NCBI GenBank assembly: GCA_016785225.1
Contig: JAFBJZ010000652.1
Location: 1,454,001-1,518,000 of the forward strand
DNA from: Psettodes erumei
Lineage: Eukaryota; Chordata; Actinopteri; Pleuronectiformes; Psettodidae
Reading direction: 5' to 3'
Length of the DNA: 64,000 nt
Shown: positions 62,250 through 64,000 of the stretch, piece by piece
Position numbering within the stretch: position 1 is the stretch's first letter
Layout: every line of letters starts with the position of its first letter
Position numbers and translations under genes: made by a program
Notes under the pieces: model-generated
Databases searched by the model: none
What the model was told of the DNA's origin: nothing
The model's input: only the letters and a program-made list of their open reading frames with translations

Positions 62250-63758
62250 CGGGTACAACTAAAATCTAATGCTTATTAACAGCATATTTCACAAAGGTAA
62301 CCCAGTTGATCGTTAGAAATCCAATCCCACATAAGTGAGACCATTGTTTCAAAACCTTCAGTTCATTCCCTGAGAGTTGCCCGAGCAACTGCCACAAAAA
62401 GAAGCAAAAGCTGAAACCACGAGTTGAAGTCAGACCTGCTCTCGCGCTGCGATGCACAGAGTGTAAGGGTTGGCGCGGTGCAGTGATGTAGCAGGACCCC
62501 AGACACCGCCTCACTCTCCTTCTCCAGGTGGAATGGCTCGTTCCAGTGTCCCCCGCTCTTGTCGTCCTTGTGTCCCGACCCGTTGACCATAGTGAACATT
62601 ATGGAGACGTCCAGGTCGTAGTCGTTCTTGTTCTCGATGTCCCACACGAAAACAGCCACGGGGAGACTGGAGTCCTGAGAGAAACAAGATGGAGCTGAAA
62701 ATATGAACAACAATTTCCTGTATCCTGCATTTAAGTTAAAAGTGGACCTCTAACCACACATAAATATCATATAACTGGCGGGGGACAGACGCCTCAGGTA
62801 CCTGGTAGTCGTGGGGGATGACGGGGGAGATCTGCCTGCAGGTCAGGGTGACGTTCTGACCCGGCAGGTGGTAGACGGTCCAGGCGCGGGGGAACAGGGC
62901 GTGGTAGAAGGCGTACTCGCCGCAGTAGCCCCAGTTCCAGCCCTGCAGCGTGGGAGGCCGCTCCACAGAGAGCACCTGCTGGTAAACCGTTTGTCCTCCC
63001 CGACGCAGACACACTGTGAACTGAGACGAAGAGAGACGTGAGCGCAGGCGTCCATCTGCTGGTTTTACATGTGGCTGGAGAGAACAGTTCGTGATCAGGA
63101 CAGGAAGAGCTTTATAGCGTTATATTCTGGTGTCAACAGCACCACAGCAACACACACACAACTGTTTTAACCATGTTGCAGGTGTTTACTTTCTCTTTCC
63201 AAATGACGCCAACCCTTCAATAAAAGTGACTAATCCACCACGTAAACGTTGATTTGTAGGAGTAACTGTTGGACTTTGTTTGCTCAGATTCAAATCCTAT
63301 AATACCCTAAGAGACCTGAGAAGCGAGTCTCAGTCCATTCTGTCTACCTGGTTGGCTGTGACAGTTTTGTAGTGGTACATTCCAGGGTTGAGTTGCCATC
63401 GACAGAACTCTCCCCTCCAGCCTCTCGTGATGGTACCTCCTCCAATACCACCGAGCGGAGCCCCTGCAAGTCAAGGGTACAGAGTCAATACAGAGTAACA
63501 GCAGTGGGGCCGAGCAGATTAATCGATAACGGAGGTAAACATATTCATAAAACAGGTGGAATAATGTTAAATAATGTGAAACCACTTGGCCCTCTCAGAT
63601 TTAGCCTTGCACCATATAACTTGAATAAACCGTGCACGTGTTTTTCTGTGATAGACCTGAACTCACCATAGATTTGGCGCAAGGGCTGGGAATGAAACAT
63701 ATCAATGAATGGAGCCTTCTTTTCCACCTGGGTCTTCTTGTACCACCACTTCAGATAC
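57582..63758 (-). CDS. gba2: Non-lysosomal glucosylceramidase (GBA2), partial: 16 exons, N-terminus off the window
   Basis: GBA2 hydrolyses glucosylceramide to glucose and ceramide (and bile-acid glucosides) at the cytosolic face of ER/plasma membranes; family GH116. Exons, 5' to 3': 63667-63758, 63348-63463, 62802-63020, 62436-62674, 62103-62205, 61289-61442, 60664-60789, 60276-60460, 60031-60135, 59826-59933, 59534-59685, 59185-59291, 58607-58749, 58413-58522, 58102-58293, 57582-57833. Phases agree at every junction except through the fourth, where one base is missing. About 800 residues align with human 927-residue GBA2 from WWYKKTQVEKK to the stop; the first ~125 residues lie to the right. 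Landmarks: PLGGIGGGTITRGWRG, LPGQNVTLTCRQI, FCLAWDMP, NELYFVADGG (holds the Glu nucleophile in human), MYNTYDVHFYASFAL, HDIGDP, DGLIENSGYADQTYDGW (holds the acid/base Asp), VMSDQCAG, NGMRPEGVPDRSSVQSDE, TAEGCYRTVWERLG. One intron uses a GC donor. The C-terminal tail after MRPLSIWAMQLAL is divergent. Confidence 0.95.
58413..58522 (-). CDS. gba2: gba2 exon followed by a GC-AG intron
   Basis: This exon encodes KYYNYDSSGRDFSNSVMSD and QCAGHWFLRASGLGDYQ. The donor reads CAG|gcaagt, with GC in place of GT. The following exon starts in frame (AFPKEKIQ) after ccttcag, so the GC is used as a functional donor. Confidence 0.93.
59185..59291 (-). CDS. gba2: gba2 exon with the acid/base region
   Basis: This exon encodes AVMESEMKFDLDGDGLIEN and SGYADQTYDGWTVTGP. 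The Asp-rich DQTYDGW motif is where the GH116 acid/base residue lies. The acceptor is ctgccag and the donor is CCAAG|gtgaga. Confidence 0.95.
60276..60460 (-). CDS. gba2: gba2 exon with the catalytic nucleophile region
   Basis: This exon encodes SLPSWYKSALYNELYFVAD, GGTVWTELPED and KEYGRFAYLE. The Glu of NELYF corresponds to the nucleophile described for human GBA2. The segment between TELPED and KEYGRF is Gly/Ser/Gln-rich and varies among species. Confidence 0.95.
62219..62248. repeat. (CA)15 microsatellite in a gba2 intron
   Basis: It lies just upstream (on the coding strand) of the gba2 exon at 62103-62205. Confidence 0.95.
62436..62674 (-). CDS. gba2: gba2 exon with a one-base deficit
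   Basis: The frame runs from DSSLPVAVFVWDIENK through WNEPFHLEKE to VLLHH. Beyond that the family sequence NPYTLCIAAREQ appears in another frame. Eleven bases (62472-62482) separate LLHH from NPYT, where the human protein has four residues (12 bases). The exon is 239 nt, while both flanking junctions need a multiple of three. The donor is GAGCAG|gtctga. Confidence 0.9.
63667..63758 (-). CDS. gba2: gba2 exon equivalent to human exon 2
   Basis: This exon encodes YLKWWYKKTQVEKKAPFID and HSQPLRQIYG. The acceptor aaccag joins an upstream exon that ended with two bases of a codon. No matching exon is visible in the last 240 bases of the window, so exon 1 lies outside. Confidence 0.93.
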
Positions 63759-64000
63759 CTGGTTGAACACACAGACGGCGTACAGTATGCTGATCACCTT
63801 ACAAAAACAAGCAGAAGGATGCAGCTAGTAAAGTGGATGATCGTGGCTGAAAACCAGCGAGGAAAATCGACAGATATTCACACACATAGTCAGATGTGAA
63901 GACCCTGGGTCATGTGTTAAAGGGAGCTGAGGATGTTCTCCATTTGTGCAATTAGTAATCGTGCCTTTTCTCCATTAAATGAAGCTAAAGCTGTTTCCAA

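Noticed and set aside
63759..64000. Search for gba2 exon 1 in the last bases of the window
   Set aside because: No open frame with a matching donor phase or the expected N-terminal motif; exon 1 must lie beyond the edge.

Overview
The window is nuclear DNA of a vertebrate, almost certainly a teleost fish. It carries three spliced genes, all on the minus strand, with vertebrate GT-AG introns. The rest is long non-coding DNA rich in (CA)n/(GT)n microsatellites, an L2-type retroposon tail and a cluster of nuclear tRNA genes. Nothing prokaryotic, viral or CRISPR-like is visible. About 4 kb of the 64 kb is recognisable coding sequence.

Layout, left to right. 1-12,472: DNA downstream of vax2, with simple repeats, a possible dispersed repeat and a few CpG- or motif-rich blocks that could be enhancers. 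12,473-29,355 (minus): vax2, the ventral anterior homeobox 2 transcription factor, in three exons with a 12.4-kb and a 3.6-kb intron. The third exon carries a one-base insertion that breaks the frame just after the homeodomain. 29,356-37,598: the vax2 upstream region, including a CpG-rich block near 30.1-30.4 kb, then gene-poor DNA. 37,747-50,083 (minus): the orthologue of human C20orf27/ADISSP in five coding exons that rebuild a 174-residue protein, with a tRNA-Gly(GCC) gene on the opposite strand of its last intron. 54,524-56,688: eight tRNA genes (two Lys-CTT, six Asn-GTT) on both strands. 57,582-63,758 (minus): gba2, the non-lysosomal glucosylceramidase (GH116), exons 2-17 by comparison with human. 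Its first exon lies beyond the right edge. One gba2 exon also has a one-base net loss.

The three genes are functionally unrelated: a retinal patterning factor, a small signalling-type protein, and a sphingolipid hydrolase. They share orientation only. Two divergent CTCF-like motifs (37.08 and 38.79 kb) lie between the developmental gene vax2 and the housekeeping-like side (adissp, tRNAs, gba2), so a chromatin boundary there is a reasonable hypothesis. I see no evidence of a wholly new biological system. The items most worth checking are the two isolated frameshifts, the tRNA cluster, an unrecognised coding-like block with one internal stop in an adissp intron, a GC-AG intron in gba2, and the possible boundary.
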